A DNA stretch of 64,000 nt from Sphagnum magellanicum (lineage: Eukaryota > Streptophyta > Sphagnopsida > Sphagnales > Sphagnaceae): positions 10,431,349-10,495,348 of the forward strand of contig CM038918.1 of the NCBI GenBank assembly GCA_021904315.1, written 5' to 3'. The notes beneath the pieces were generated by a model. The model saw only the letters and a list, made by a program, of their open reading frames with translations. It ran no database searches and had not been told where the DNA came from. A program made the position numbers and the translations under genes. Below, one piece after another: positions 36,240 through 46,723 of the stretch (position 1 is the stretch's first letter; every line of letters starts with the position of its first letter).

Positions 36240-37660
36240 ACAAAAAAATATTGTTGATTATATCTTATAACAAATAAACAAGAACCCTCCAAACCATTTC
36301 ATATTTTTCTAACAAATGGTGTAGGGATAGGGAAAACGTTCACCCTCATGTGTCTTATACAAAACATGTTATGATATTATACTAAACAAATTACAAATGT
36401 TGATCCTTTAAACCCAAAATGATGAAATTAACATACACAAGAAATAACATTTAACATTAATGGCACAATGATACATTTTGAATTTGCAATTCCATTGAAT
36501 AAAAATCTAACAAAACTTAATGCATTAAGTGATGAAAGATGGGACACTTTTATAAAAACATATGACCAACTTTGTTTGCTTGTTATAGATGAAGTATCTT
36601 TAGTCAGCAATAGAATGTTATCTTTCATTGATTGTAGACTACGTATTATAAAACAAGTCCATAATGAATTTATGGGTGGATTAGATGTAATAATGACTAA
36701 TGACTTTTATCAAGCACCCCCTATTCGAGATTCATGGATTTTAAAACCAATAACCAACACTTTTAATATTATTGCATTAAATTATTGGTTAGAATATGTA
36801 CAATGTTATTAATTACAAGGAGTGATGTGACAAGATGATATAAAATTTATTAACATATTGAATAGGTTTAGAATTGCATCACAAATAATTGAAAACATAA
36901 AATGTATGAACAATAATTGTTTAAAGACCCCACCAATGGATAACACTTTAGCACATTTATTTTACACAAATGTTAAAACAATTATGCATAACAAAAATGT
37001 ATTTTGAAACACATTAGGTGAAACATTCACATTCTTAACATGTGATGTTCATATTGAAAGATGCCTTTTTCATTTTAAATTATCAAATTTACCATTTCAA
37101 ACGGTTGGTTTACATTACGAAATTTTGGTTAAGGAAAAAATGTTAGTGGAATTATGAAACATCCAATGGTATTGTGAATGATGCTAATGAGATTTTTGAA
37201 GATTTTATAGAAACTATTTCAAAATCTTTTGTTTGGATACATTTTCATAATCCTTAGATCGGACATAATACACGAATAAAAACTTTACAAATCTATGATG
37301 AATTCCCAAGGTTGGACAAACAATGGAGACCAATTCAATGTAAAATTGCTAAAATACAAATAGGTAGTAATCTTTCCCACACTATCACGAGAAACTAATT
37401 CCCAATTCAATTAATTGTAGCATGAACTTTACATCGTTCACAAGGGTTGACTTTTTATTGTTTAGCATTTGATTTGACCGGTGTGACAAAACATGGTCTA
37501 ACATATATTGCATTATTGATGGTTTGTTAAAAGAAATAAAAAAATTACTTTCTCCATTATGGAATAATTTTTTTCAAGTGGATCATCTTGTTCAAGAAAA
37601 AATGTTTCGATTAAGAAAAAATGCACAATACAAACTTGCTAATGTTTCTTTAAAGTCCTA
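36240..37660 (+). pseudogene. PIF1-family helicase domain of the Helentron
   Basis: Walker A reads GVGIGKT (36318-36338) in the context FLTNGVGIGKTFTLMCL. Walker B reads LVIDEVSLV (36579-36605). Between and after them lie FNINGTMIHFEFAIPLN, LRIIKQVHNEFMGGLDV and NDFYQAPPIRDSWI, the PIF1 motif III region where Helitrons have GDxxQLPPV. The best open stretch is 36468-36812; beyond it the frame breaks repeatedly, and the C-terminal helicase motifs (37130-37660) are only partly legible. It would unwind DNA during rolling-circle transposition; as read it is inactive. Confidence 0.88.
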
Positions 37661-37679
37661 CCATTCATAATTTTTAATT

Positions 37680-38310
37680 GTAGAATCTTTTAATAAACAT
37701 TGTTTAACAATACATTTTGAAAATGTCCTTGTAGATCCAAATCTATTGGCATCACATATTCTTTGTTTAAATGAAACAAGAATAAGAAATGTTCATCTAA
37801 ACTCAAAAAATTATAATGCTTTATCACAAAAGTTCCATATATTATCATGTTATGATGAACATGGCACTATGATACTTTATGATGACAATGTGTCATTGAT
37901 AGAAAATACAACAATCACAAATTTTGGTGCTGAATTTATCACTACACTTTTTAATGTCAACACATGAGAAGCATTATACATAATTGCAATATATAAACCT
38001 CCCAAAATGCAATTGTCCCATTTTATTATATCCTAGAAAGCATTATACAAAAAATGCCTTCACATTGTCCAACTATAATAATTGGAGATTTCAATATAGA
38101 TTTTTTAACAAAAACAAATCAATCATCAACATTACAAGCATTCATGAATACATATAATTTAAAACTCATTTTCATAAAAAACACCACTATTAATGATACA
38201 CAAATAGATCACATATAGACAAATGCACCAATACAACAATGTCATTTTGGAACAACACAAACATATTGGACAAATCATAAACCCATTTATTTTGCTTCAA
38301 ATTATTCGAT
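37680..38310 (+). pseudogene. EEP (apurinic-type) endonuclease domain at the Helentron C-terminus
   Basis: Motifs of the endonuclease/exonuclease/phosphatase fold appear in order: SHILCLNETRI with the metal-binding Glu (codon 37773-37775), FHILSCYDEHGTMILY, IIIGDFNIDF (38075-38104) with catalytic Asp and Asn, QIDHI-stop-TNAP where the usual Trp codon is TAG, and TNHKPIYFA (about 38269-38295) in place of the usual SDH. A stop in the middle and a frameshift near 38020 break it. This domain defines Helentrons and probably came from a non-LTR retrotransposon. Confidence 0.88.
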
Positions 38311-38320
38311 TATGTTCCCC

Positions 38321-39150
38321 AATTTGTATTACCACACAATACCACAAAATGACTTGATAACACATAAATGCATGTACACACAAACACATACAAATAAATC
38401 ACAAAATAATACATGTATTTATATACATACATGAATAGAGATGTACAACATGTTATTTATTGGTAGGGCCAATGTGTTTGTGACATCTTGTTTTGATAAG
38501 TTGATTTCTGAATGGAATAAGGGGTTAACCAATTGTAGGCCAATACACCCATAATCCCCATGCTTTCTTAGCCCAAGTAAAAAAATGGTGCCCAAGGTGT
38601 TTTCAAGTGCCCAATGTGTTCCCCAATATATTCTCAATAGCCCCACACTCTTATCCCATATGTTTTGCCTAAAGTCCTTCCCTTTCTCACCTATATAGCT
38701 GGGTCAAGCGGGTGGCACTTCATCCTCCGATAAAAACTTCTATTTTGGAAGCCTCCAAAGTTTCAGGTTTTTATTGTTGTGATGGGCCAATAAAAATGAC
38801 TCATTGCACCCACCCCAAACAAAGAAAAAAAAGAAAGTGTAATACCTAAGCCCCCAGCTGATGAGTTGAAACATGAATACCATACTACCATCAATGAACA
38901 ATAATTGGCCATTGTTCCATATAAATGGATGCAGAAAAAACCTCCAATGTGCCAATAAGCAAACATCCGTTCACATGCATGAAAAGGTGACCCTGTGTTT
39001 TTTTGCACACATTTGAACAATTGGAAAGGCTGATTGGAGCTATTTGTGCAGGCATGGACCAGCCACAAATGAGGGATCATAGGAGTGAAGCACAAACCAC
39101 TCATATTACTTGCCGTTTTGCAATGGAAGTTGTGATAGATAAAAAGAACC
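38321..39150. other. Intergenic DNA between two transposons
   Basis: It may include the 3' terminus of the Helentron, but I could not identify a terminal hairpin. No gene is recognised. Confidence 0.5.
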
Positions 39151-39611
39151 CACAGCGGTGCTCAATATGTGACACTGCACATTAAAATTTGATGAAGAAA
39201 AGTCAAAACATGCCAGTTTCGCTCAGCGAAATGGTTTTCCGTCCGTTTTGGCGCAGCATATTTGCATACACTTTTCTGAGACTGGTAAAAGGCACACAAA
39301 AGGTATGCACCTGCCAAAGAAGAGTGTAATAAATTCGATCTGACTGCTGCTCCCTGTTTCTGATACCTGCTGGACAGTTTACGACCTGAACGGTTTGCTA
39401 CCTGGACTGTCCTCCGAGAGTTTGCTATTACCGTACTCTCTAATCAGATTCGGCAGCAAATATTAAAAAATTAATAAGATTTTCAATCTTAACTTCGGCA
39501 CTTGGTTTTTTGATTATGAAAATTTTGGCAGGTAACAGTTATAAAAAATAAAAAACATATATATATTTTTAATTAGTTTATTGGACAGTCTAGTGTGTCT
39601 AGTGTCTAGAC

Positions 39612-40690
39612 CAGTGTTGTGAGTGTAAGTGTCAATAGCTTTATATATGAAGTGTGAATCCAGTGTAAGTGTGAATCATTTACACTTACATACACATCCA
39701 AATATTTTATATATACACTTATCATGTTGCAATGTATATATACATTTTTACACTTACATGAACCAGTGTAAATATTTGTCAAATACACTTACACAGCCCG
39801 TGTAAATGTTTTGGGGCATGTAAGTGTAAATATAAATAGTAAAATTATTTGTAAAGTCACCCGCCCTGCCTTTGGGCCTCCTTTCACCCCAAACCCTTCT
39901 GTCAGGTGTATCCATAAAGTAAGGAAATTTTCACCCCAAACCCTTCTGTCAGGTGTATCCATAAAGTAAGGAAATTTTATTAAATCTGGGAATGAAATGC
40001 TGAAAATCAGCATTTAATGTACAAGGTTCAAGACTTATTGGCCTGCCCATCCAGGCAGGGATATTGTGTCAATATCAATTATAGAGTACAGTATAATATA
40101 CTTTGGCCTCTATATAGTAGGGGCAACAATCTATTCATCCATGTGCTCTGTAGGTTGGGGTTTATCTTTCTATTCATCTATGTGCTTTGTAGGTTAGGGT
40201 TTAGGCCATAGAACCCCAGTTATCAACAAGCTCCTCCTCCTTTATTGCTCTGGAATCATCAGCAACATCTTCTCCTATGCCAATGTTAGTGTTGTAGAGA
40301 TATACAGACAGAGAGAGGTGTTTGGTGGTTGAGCAATGATTCTCAAAAAATGTTTACGTTAGCCATCCATGGCACTATGGCAAGGACGACTTGGTGCAGT
40401 TTGGTGGCGGCGACAGTAGTAGCAGCAGCAACGTTGGTACTTTGCGTTTTTGGCAAAGTGTGTTCCATGAGCACTGGTTCTGTTGCAAATTTTACACCTA
40501 CACTGTTTTACATGGCATAAAATAAATTTACACGGTTTTACACTTATATTTACACGTTTTGCATTTTACACTTACAGTTACATGAATGTAAATGAATATT
40601 ATACACTTGCATGGAGTGTAAATACATTTCATTATGGGATTTACACTTACACTTAGTGTAGGTCCGAAACCATTTACACACACAACACTA
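39612..40690. mobile_element. hAT-type nonautonomous element with perfect 8-bp target duplication
   Basis: The element begins CAGTGTTGTGAGTGTAAGTG and ends with the complement of TAGTGTTGTGTGTGTAAATG. It is flanked by identical 8-bp direct repeats GTCTAGAC (39604-39611 and 40691-40698), the hAT hallmark. Both subterminal regions are crowded with TTACACTTACA and TGTAAGTGTAA words in both orientations, the usual arrangement for hAT transposase binding. The interior carries a 47-bp tandem duplication (39884-39977), a fragment of repeat R2 (about 40040-40130), a second short tandem repeat (40132-40202) and a gene-like stretch at 40250-40520. There is no transposase frame. A diverged relative lies at 54992-55515. 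Confidence 0.88.
40250..40520 (+). pseudogene. Gene-like fragment captured inside the hAT element
   Basis: This stretch is GC-richer than the rest of the element. From an ATG at 40377 it reads MARTTWCSLVAATVVAAATL followed by VLCVFGKVC, a convincing signal peptide or signal anchor, before running into the element's own ACACTTACA-type sequence and a stop at 40518-40520. It looks like the leader and first exon of a host secretory or membrane protein gene picked up by the transposon. The parent gene cannot be identified. Confidence 0.45.
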
Positions 40691-40994
40691 GTCTAGACTG
40701 TCTCAGTTTTAAGTTGAATTTTAAGGCCTAACTGTTCAAGCTTGATAATTGAAATCTTGCAGATTTTTAATTTTATAAATTTTTTTGGCATAAATAATAA
40801 ATAAATTTTCATTAAAGAAAAAGAAAAAGAATTTAGTTTATGCAGAAATCATTCAAGTAGTATGGTGGTAGTCTCCCACCTATTTGCAGTCTCAGTTTCA
40901 GTTTTTTGGGTGGGGTTGCAAAAAAAGTAAATAAAACTTGGATGTGAGAAATATTTTTGCAGGGTCACATACTGAGCACCACTGTGGATTGCAA

Positions 40995-41212
40995 GAGCAT
41001 TTTCCAATGGTCCACTGGAAATTGGCCTGTACGCCACTTTTAGATGAAGCAATACACCACAGTGGTGTAAAAGTGGGTGCAGGTACACTAAATTGTTCCT
41101 TGATACCGGGGTTTCATAGTATCAGTTTATGGGTGGGGAGGAAGAACTTTCAACATAGAATTTGGATGTGAAAACATTGCCTGCATTTTCCAGTGAACTG
41201 TTGGAGATGCTC
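40995..41212. mobile_element. Tourist-like MITE adjoining a second one
   Basis: Inverted termini GAGCATTTTCCAATGGTCCA and, from the right end read in reverse, GAGCATCTCCAACAGTTCAC. TTTCCAGTG-type sequence follows on both sides. Flanking trinucleotides are CAA and TAA, close to the TAA/TTA target duplication of PIF/Harbinger elements. No coding capacity. Confidence 0.55.
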
Positions 41213-41215
41213 TAA

Positions 41216-41505
41216 GGGCATCTCCACCCCACACCTGCAAACACCCCTTTTCATTAAATCTTGCACCAGTATAGAGCGCTTCTGTATTGATGTCCACTTT
41301 GCAGTGCTCATTTTCACCCCTTTAAAATCTTTTTTCTACTATGCATTTGGACAGTGACTGTTGCTCGTCCAGATGTAAAGATCTAAAATGGTCTTTGACT
41401 GTTTAAAAGGACTTTTATGACGTTTGTGGGTGCGGACAGTGATCATTAAACACTATTCTATTTTAACATAAAGGAGTTGTTTTCAGTTTTGGGGTGGAGA
41501 TGCTG
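41216..41505. mobile_element. Tourist-like MITE, 290 bp, TAA target duplication
   Basis: Termini GGGCATCTCCACCCCA and the complement of CAGCATCTCCACCCCA, flanked on both sides by TAA (41213-41215 and 41506-41508). This fits a nonautonomous PIF/Harbinger element. It abuts the MITE at 40995-41212, so the shared TAA may be a hotspot of serial insertion. The following 41509-42040 shows no gene. Confidence 0.7.
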
Positions 41506-42042
41506 TAAGGGTTGTATTGACGACTTCCCATTTTTTTTTCTCACATGTGGATGCTAAATAGTTGGCTTGGTATCCTTTGTCTACAATTCGCAAGAGAGAT
41601 CTAATGTTTTGGTAGGCAATCAGACTAAGTGAATTCACACTGGGAAGAAAATTTTCCATGGTCCACTAAAATTTAGCTTCACACCATTATGCAGATTTGC
41701 TAGGTTATAGACTTGATCACTGATGGTATCATGTAAGAAGGAAGGTGCACAAATTTGACATATTTTCTCACAAACCATATGGGGATTGTTTTGTGTGATT
41801 GACAGGATAATAACCAAACCCATGTTGTGATGTGCTGAACTAATCTAGGGATTAAACATTTGAGAAACATTGGAGGTATCCACAAAGTAAGGAAAACACA
41901 ACATCAGTATCCCCTTTTTGGTCATAAAAGGGGTGAGATTATTAAAAAACAATGAAAAAAAAAATTGGGCTTCAACAGGGACTGAATTAGCACCGAACCG
42001 AATTTGTGTTTCGCCCTGCTTTTTTCCTTCCTGATTTCCTTC

Positions 42043-42081
42043 AACCAATCACTGCTATTGCTCTGTGTACTGTAGCTATAA
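42043..42081 (+). promoter_or_regulatory. CCAAT and TATA-like promoter signals
   Basis: CCAAT near 42045 is followed about 30 bp later by CTATAAATAT (from 42075), and the next ATG with an open frame is at 42135. The combination suggests a plus-strand promoter converging on the minus-strand LHCB3 gene, but nothing downstream is recognised. Confidence 0.35.
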
Positions 42082-42134
42082 ATATCATCACTTTGCGAAT
42101 AACAGTGTTCAGAGGTTGAAAGAGGGGTTGGGGG

Positions 42135-42332
42135 ATGAAAGAAGGGCCCAAAAGGGAGTCACTTGATGGATATCTCTATTGCATTCCAGTTTTATTGTTT
42201 GTTCTCATTAGCAGGATGATACCTGCCCTCCAATTTTACATGGCTTGCGTGTGGCCAATTTTCTACACTAGGAGAAAACCCAAGGTTGTTGGGAGTCTAG
42301 TTATGTTCACATGCTCGAGTGGACTCATCTGA
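42135..42332 (+). CDS. Small hypothetical membrane peptide, 65 codons
   Basis: An ATG-started frame just downstream of the CCAAT/TATA signals. It encodes a hydrophobic central segment (YCIPVLLFVLISRMIP, then FYMACVWPIFY) compatible with one or two membrane spans, and ends shortly after a Lys/Arg stretch. No family is recognised. It may be a chance frame in a transcribed or decayed locus. Confidence 0.2.
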   Translation: MKEGPKRESLDGYLYCIPVLLFVLISRMIPALQFYMACVWPIFYTRRKPKVVGSLVMFTCSSGLI

Positions 42333-42493
42333 TGGAGGATGACTGAAGGTGCAGAAGGCCAGAGAAGCGCTGCAATTTGTGTTCTGCAATGGACAACCAA
42401 CCAAGTAGACTCATCTGATGGAGGACGACTGAAGGTGCAGAAGCCCGGAGAAGTGCTGCAATTTGTGTTCTGCAATGGACAACCAATTGCTGA
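42322..42493 (+). repeat. Tandem duplication, 86-bp unit x 2
   Basis: Units 42322-42407 and 42408-42493 both begin GACTCATCTGATGGAGGA and contain GTGTTCTGCAATGGACAACC, with few differences. They generate overlapping artefactual frames on both strands. The sequence from 42494 to about 43080 shows no recognised gene. Confidence 0.9.
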
Positions 42494-43086
42494 AAATCAA
42501 TTACCCACGCATTGTAGGGTGACTTCAGCTGCAGGAGGTTGAGGTGGCATTTGTTGTAGTTTGAGATCACTCTTGTTAGTTGCATGACCGTTGCACAGGA
42601 TATACAATTTGTGCAGATTTATTTGTCCTTTTTCACCTCCAATTTTCACAGTTGTGGTGAAGTTGTTCCTTCAATGTTGGGGGTCATTTCCACATTTCAG
42701 AACAATGTGAAATAAGAGAAAAGGTGTCAAATCTTTATTTTGTCTGCATGCTTTTGGAAATGTGCATCCTGCCATAAACAGACATTATATCCACGTCATT
42801 GTTTATGGTTATATGTTTCTGTAGTCTAATCACCTTCTGCAGTTGTTTGCACTAACCAACTATTTGCAAAAATCAAGATATATGTTCTATGGCCTATGGA
42901 CTTGTATTAGGTGTTTGTGCTTCCTGAGCTTTTGTGGGGCACACCCATCTTAAGATGAAAATAATCACATTCAAACAACAATTCCTGCAGAAGGGGTTGA
43001 AAAAAGTAGACACATATTGGTTACAAAAAAAAGTTTACACATAATTGATCACAGCTGTTATCGTGGAGATAGACACCAGAACCAAC

Positions 43087-43092
43087 TTTATT
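43087..43092 (-). terminator. Polyadenylation signal of LHCB3
   Basis: AATAAA on the minus strand lies 46 bp past the LHCB3 stop codon, a plausible near-upstream polyadenylation element. Confidence 0.55.
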
Positions 43093-43137
43093 CTTGGGTT
43101 CCACATGTTTCTAAAGGTAACATACATCTTCTACTAT

Positions 43138-44257
43138 CTAAGAAGAGGGAGCAAAGTTGGTTGCATAGGCCCAAGCATTGTTGGCAACTGGGTTGTCCAG
43201 ATGATCCAGCAAATTCTCCAGAGGTCCCTTGCCAGTGACAATGGCCTGCACAAAGAATCCAAACATGGAGAACATCGCAAGTCTACCATTTTTTAGCTCC
43301 TTCACCTTGAGCTCTGCAAGGGTCTCCGGGTCATCAGCTAGACCCAGAGGGTCAAAATACTTTCCTCCAGGGTAGAGGTCCCCTCCATCCCCAACTCCTG
43401 GAAGTCCATTGATGCGGTAGCTTTCAACAAGGCCCATGAGGACCACCTGGGTTGCCCAGATTGCCAGGATGCTCTGAGCATGAACTAGGTTAGGGTTTCC
43501 CAAGTAGTCAAGTCCTCCGTCTGTGAAGATCTGAGACCCAGCCTTAAACCATACTGCCTCCTTGAATGTGACCCGGGAGTACTTCTGAAGAACTTCTGGG
43601 AGAATGCAGCCCAGAGCTCCAAGCATTGCCCACCTTGAATGAATCACCTGGCGAAAAAAAAAAAAAAAAAAACACAAAAACAAAAGACAAAATCAGGACA
43701 AATTAACAGACACCATGAAAATTTGCGTTGTGATCATCATGTGATTACATTTGCTTAGAGGAGGGAAAAAATAGGGTTTTCTGGATATCTCTCACCTCAA
43801 GGGCGCGGTTCTTGGCGAAGGATTCGGGATCCGCTGATAAGCCTGCGGTATCCCAGCCATAGTCTCCCGGAAACTCTCCCTTCAAATATGAAGGTGTCTG
43901 TGCTGAGAAGGCGCCTAAGTACTTGGGACGATCCGGCCCATACCAGTAGTCCGCGCTCTGTGAGTAGTGTGGAAAAGAACCAGAGAAAGAGTCCTCAGTA
44001 CTTACTGCCGGATTCATGTTGACATAGACTCTTCTTCAAAGACAAAAAAAATTCAGGTCCATATTTGCAACATCCCCTAGCCATGCAATAGAGACCATGG
44101 ACACCATGTAAAGAGAATGCAGTAAGTAACCAACCATGGAAACCTTCGCCTGACCAACAGCGACCTTCTCCCTCACAGCATTTCTGGTGGCCACCGTGCC
44201 AAAGAAAGCTGAGCGGCTCACTGATGTGCCTGCTGCTGTTGCTGCCATGGCCGCCAT
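43138..44257 (-). CDS. LHCB3: Chlorophyll a/b-binding protein LHCB3 (LHCII type III), three exons, intact
   Basis: LHCB3 is a thylakoid antenna protein that forms trimers with LHCB1/2 at the M position of photosystem II. Coding exons on the minus strand are 44257-44135, 43957-43796 and 43647-43138; both GT-AG introns are phase 0, giving 264 residues. The first 38 or so residues, rich in Ala, Ser and Thr, are the chloroplast transit peptide. The mature start is followed by WYGPDR (46-51), the trimerisation and lipid-binding motif. Helix B includes [16 protein letters not shown] (92-107); helix C is around [17 protein letters not shown]; helix A is [20 protein letters not shown] (207-226). Type III is indicated by [19 protein letters not shown] and [15 protein letters not shown], which differ from LHCB1/2, and by the short N-terminus lacking their phosphothreonine segment. 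No defects are seen. An in-frame extension upstream of 44257 has no ATG and crosses a leader-intron acceptor. Confidence 0.97.
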
Positions 44258-44271
44258 CCTTCCTTTTTCCC

Positions 44272-44605
44272 CTGTTGCAGACAAAAAGACATGCAGAAAG
44301 TTATAATCCACTAGACGTTATACTACGACAACCCAGAAAAGGAAAAACAAAACAAAAAAAAAACCCCTTCGGAAAATTCTTACAGCTCGGGACCATAACT
44401 TCGGAACGAGAAAGCTAGACCAAAATAAAATCCTGAACATAAATCACCATTTTAAAAGCTCCAACAAGATCAAAGCTCCAATTTGAAAAAGGCCGACAAA
44501 ATTTAAGGGAAAAAGAAGGAAGAAAAACCAAGAATACAAGCTTAGCAAAAGAACACTCAAAATCCTTAAGAGAATGCAATGAGAGCTTCATTCCGGATTA
44601 CCTAC
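44272..44605 (-). other. Probable leader intron of LHCB3
   Basis: On the minus strand, CAGAG followed by GTAGGT at 44605 is a donor candidate (another, GTAATC, lies 4 bp on). CTGCAACAG ending at 44272 is an acceptor, 14 bp before the start codon. The exon upstream (about 44705-44606) is rich in TTCTTCTTC, typical of a leader. Confidence 0.5.
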
Positions 44606-44732
44606 CTCTGCAAATTACGCACCGTCGGAAACTGGAGTTCGTAGAAGCAAGACGAAGACGAAGACGACGCACCAGCAGAAGAAGAACAAGAAGAACACTA
44701 GTGATCAAGTCAGATGAGAGACTTGCAGCCCG

Positions 44733-44810
44733 TTTTTAAATACGCCATCCGGGCTTCGGGCAGCCAAAGGGGCAATCTCACAGCTGATAATTCCACCATA
44801 ATCGCCCAAT
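44733..44810 (-). promoter_or_regulatory. LHCB3 core promoter: TATA box with GATA and CCAAT elements
   Basis: TATTTAAAA on the minus strand (44734-44742) is a good TATA box about 30 bp before the inferred transcript start. Upstream lie a GATAA box (44786-44790, plus strand) and a CCAAT box (44806-44810, plus strand). GATA/I-box motifs near a TATA box are characteristic of light-regulated LHC promoters. The region is GC-richer than the flanks. Confidence 0.6.
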
Positions 44811-44929
44811 AGGGTGACGAGAAGGCTATTTCGCGGATCCAGTCGGCCAATTGAAAGAGGCGCTAGGTTTCCGGGCAGATGATGCAATTCGTTAGCGGGC
44901 AGATATATTAATCCCCCCCCCCGCCGGGG

Positions 44930-46723
44930 ATATATGTTTTACCCGGCTGAAGAAGGCTCTTCTTCTCTGAAGTCCGCCTGCCCGCCCTCGGTGTGTTGTC
45001 TAAAGGGTAAGTACGGTGCGGATGGAAGCTTGGTTGTTGAATGTTTCTCTCTCTCTCTCTCTCAAGATTTTCTTCACAACAATTGCGTTACCTCATGCAA
45101 CAAGGGGATGGAGAATCATCCCCCACCTCTCTGTGCTTGTAGTGTGCTGCACTCTATCATCAATTAGCTGGTGTCTAGTTTCTTAATTTGAGGGAGTTTG
45201 TTAGAAGATGTAGGTTATATGCAGCTTCAAGATTCATCAATTTGACTCACTAGGTTGCATCTTGAGATGATTTAGTTATGGAGTAAATAAGCTCCTTGAA
45301 ACAGCAATAACAAAACTCCTCAAAGACCCAACACCAGAACTGACATTCTTGGGAAGGACAATGGAAAATTGTGTCTTTCACACCTCAATGAAATGTACCT
45401 ACTCTGGTCCAAAAGTGAGAGTTCTGGACACACAGCTCCATTTTGCAAACTTCTCATGAATCTGACTACATCATATTGTCTGTGTTTTCCAATTGTCAAG
45501 AATGACGACAGTTCACAAGATGGGGATGATAATTTAGATGAAATGGCTTGACAGGTACATTGGTGGTAGAATCACTCATGAAGCAAGTGCCATTGCCAGG
45601 TACTTGGCAAAGAGATTTCCACACTGGTGGAAACAGAGGATGGATGCCATAAGTCCTTTTTCAGACTAAAATATCTCTGGGTGCCGCTCCTGAATTTCTT
45701 GGTAATTTAGAAAGGCAATTCTTGTGTGATGGTGGCTGCTTCAGATTAAAGGACTCGACCAGGTTCTTCAATTGAGAGAAAATCTCAGATGGAATGCCTA
45801 TTACATTTAAGATGGTATGTCAGCATTGGACTCATTTGTCCAAGACTAATGATTTTGTAGCATCCCATTTTTTGAGAGTTGATAGATTGTTGCATGTTAT
45901 GTTTAACAAGTTTTAGCCACCAACCAAATTAATAGAGGAATAATGAGCTAGATCATGTTTGCAGATGAGTATCAAGTTCTCGTTTGAAACAGCATAGACA
46001 AACATAGAAGTTGCACAACAAACCCAAATTTGTGTCAAGCTGTTAGAACATAACCCTTGGTATTGATGTTATGAAAATGTTCTTCACATCTTAAGCTGCA
46101 AGAAAGTGCCACTTTGTCTCGCCTCACAAGCTGTATGGGATTCTGTTTAAGGTTATGCTAGCTTCAACAATTTATCTTCCCAACATGTACTTGGCACCAT
46201 ATGAGATGAACTCACTCTTCAAACCCACCTGCATGTGGGAGAGACAGCAAGCTGTAGTTGCAATAAAAAACCCAAAGTTCAAAACCACACCAAAGAAAAA
46301 CACAAACTATGTTCTAGAAATATGCTGCAAGTGTATTATGATAATTAGCGTTTACTCTACACAAGGATTAAATAAAGGTTGAGATTCATGATTTATAATA
46401 AGAGCAAATGAATGTTGCTTTAAGGTTCAGAACTTATGAATGAGGTAAGGTTATGAAGATATGATGATTACTCATGTCAAAGCCTTTGTTTTTCATGACA
46501 TAATTGGAGGGATGGAGTTGTGGCCTCTTTCACACTTATCCACATGAATGCTACAAGCATGCATGCACGCATGCATACACACATTATTTACATGTAAACC
46601 AAAACATCATGCACAAATATCTTCATACTAATGACAATTTCTCCTTACCTAGAATTTAAGTCAAACAAACTAGAATTGAGAGATGATGCAATAAAAAGGC
46701 ATCCCAATCTAATGTAAGTAGTA
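44930..46723. other. Intergenic DNA upstream of LHCB3
   Basis: It starts with a short CT run (45049-45064) and continues with moderately GC-balanced sequence to about 46.4 kb. Weak protein-like fragments occur on the plus strand, but I cannot assign them to any family. Alternating GCATGC words sit at 46555-46585. Confidence 0.45.

Larger units (their letters stand above)
31690..38320 (+). mobile_element. Decayed Helentron-type rolling-circle transposon
   Basis: A single plus-strand coding succession, broken by many stops and frameshifts, encodes in order: an OTU-like cysteine protease, a Lys/Asn-rich linker (32593-32974), a Cys-rich and DUF6570-like segment, a Helitron Rep (HUH) domain, a PIF1-family helicase and an apurinic-like EEP endonuclease. 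Helitrons move by rolling-circle replication. A C-terminal EEP endonuclease plus an OTU domain, with no RPA homologue seen, marks the Helentron/Helitron2 class, best known from animals. Standard plant Helitrons usually carry RPA-like genes and lack EEP. Base composition is markedly more AT-rich than the flanking genes. Termini (insertion between T and T, short hairpin) were not located, so the outer limits are approximate. Confidence 0.88.
39151..40986 (-). mobile_element. Nonautonomous TIR element R1, copy 1, interrupted by a hAT element
   Basis: Inverted ends match over about 29 bp: CACAGCGGTGCTCAATATGT at the left, and CACAGTGGTGCTCAGTATGT when the right end is read in reverse. Both halves match the reverse complement of 11312-11778. 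The 1.08-kb element at 39612-40690 is nested inside. No transposase is present and no certain target duplication was found. Confidence 0.75.

Noticed and set aside
38084..38300. EEP motifs as a stand-alone LINE endonuclease
   Set aside because: No reverse transcriptase follows, and the domain continues the Rep-helicase succession in the same orientation, matching Helentron architecture.
42263..42585. Overlapping frames on both strands near 42.3-42.6 kb
   Set aside because: They arise from the 86-bp tandem duplication, whose unit length preserves or shifts frames without any conserved protein.
44258..44311. In-frame N-terminal extension of LHCB3
   Set aside because: It starts at GTG and crosses a good intron acceptor 14 bp before the ATG; LHCB transit peptides start with MA-type sequence as at 44257.
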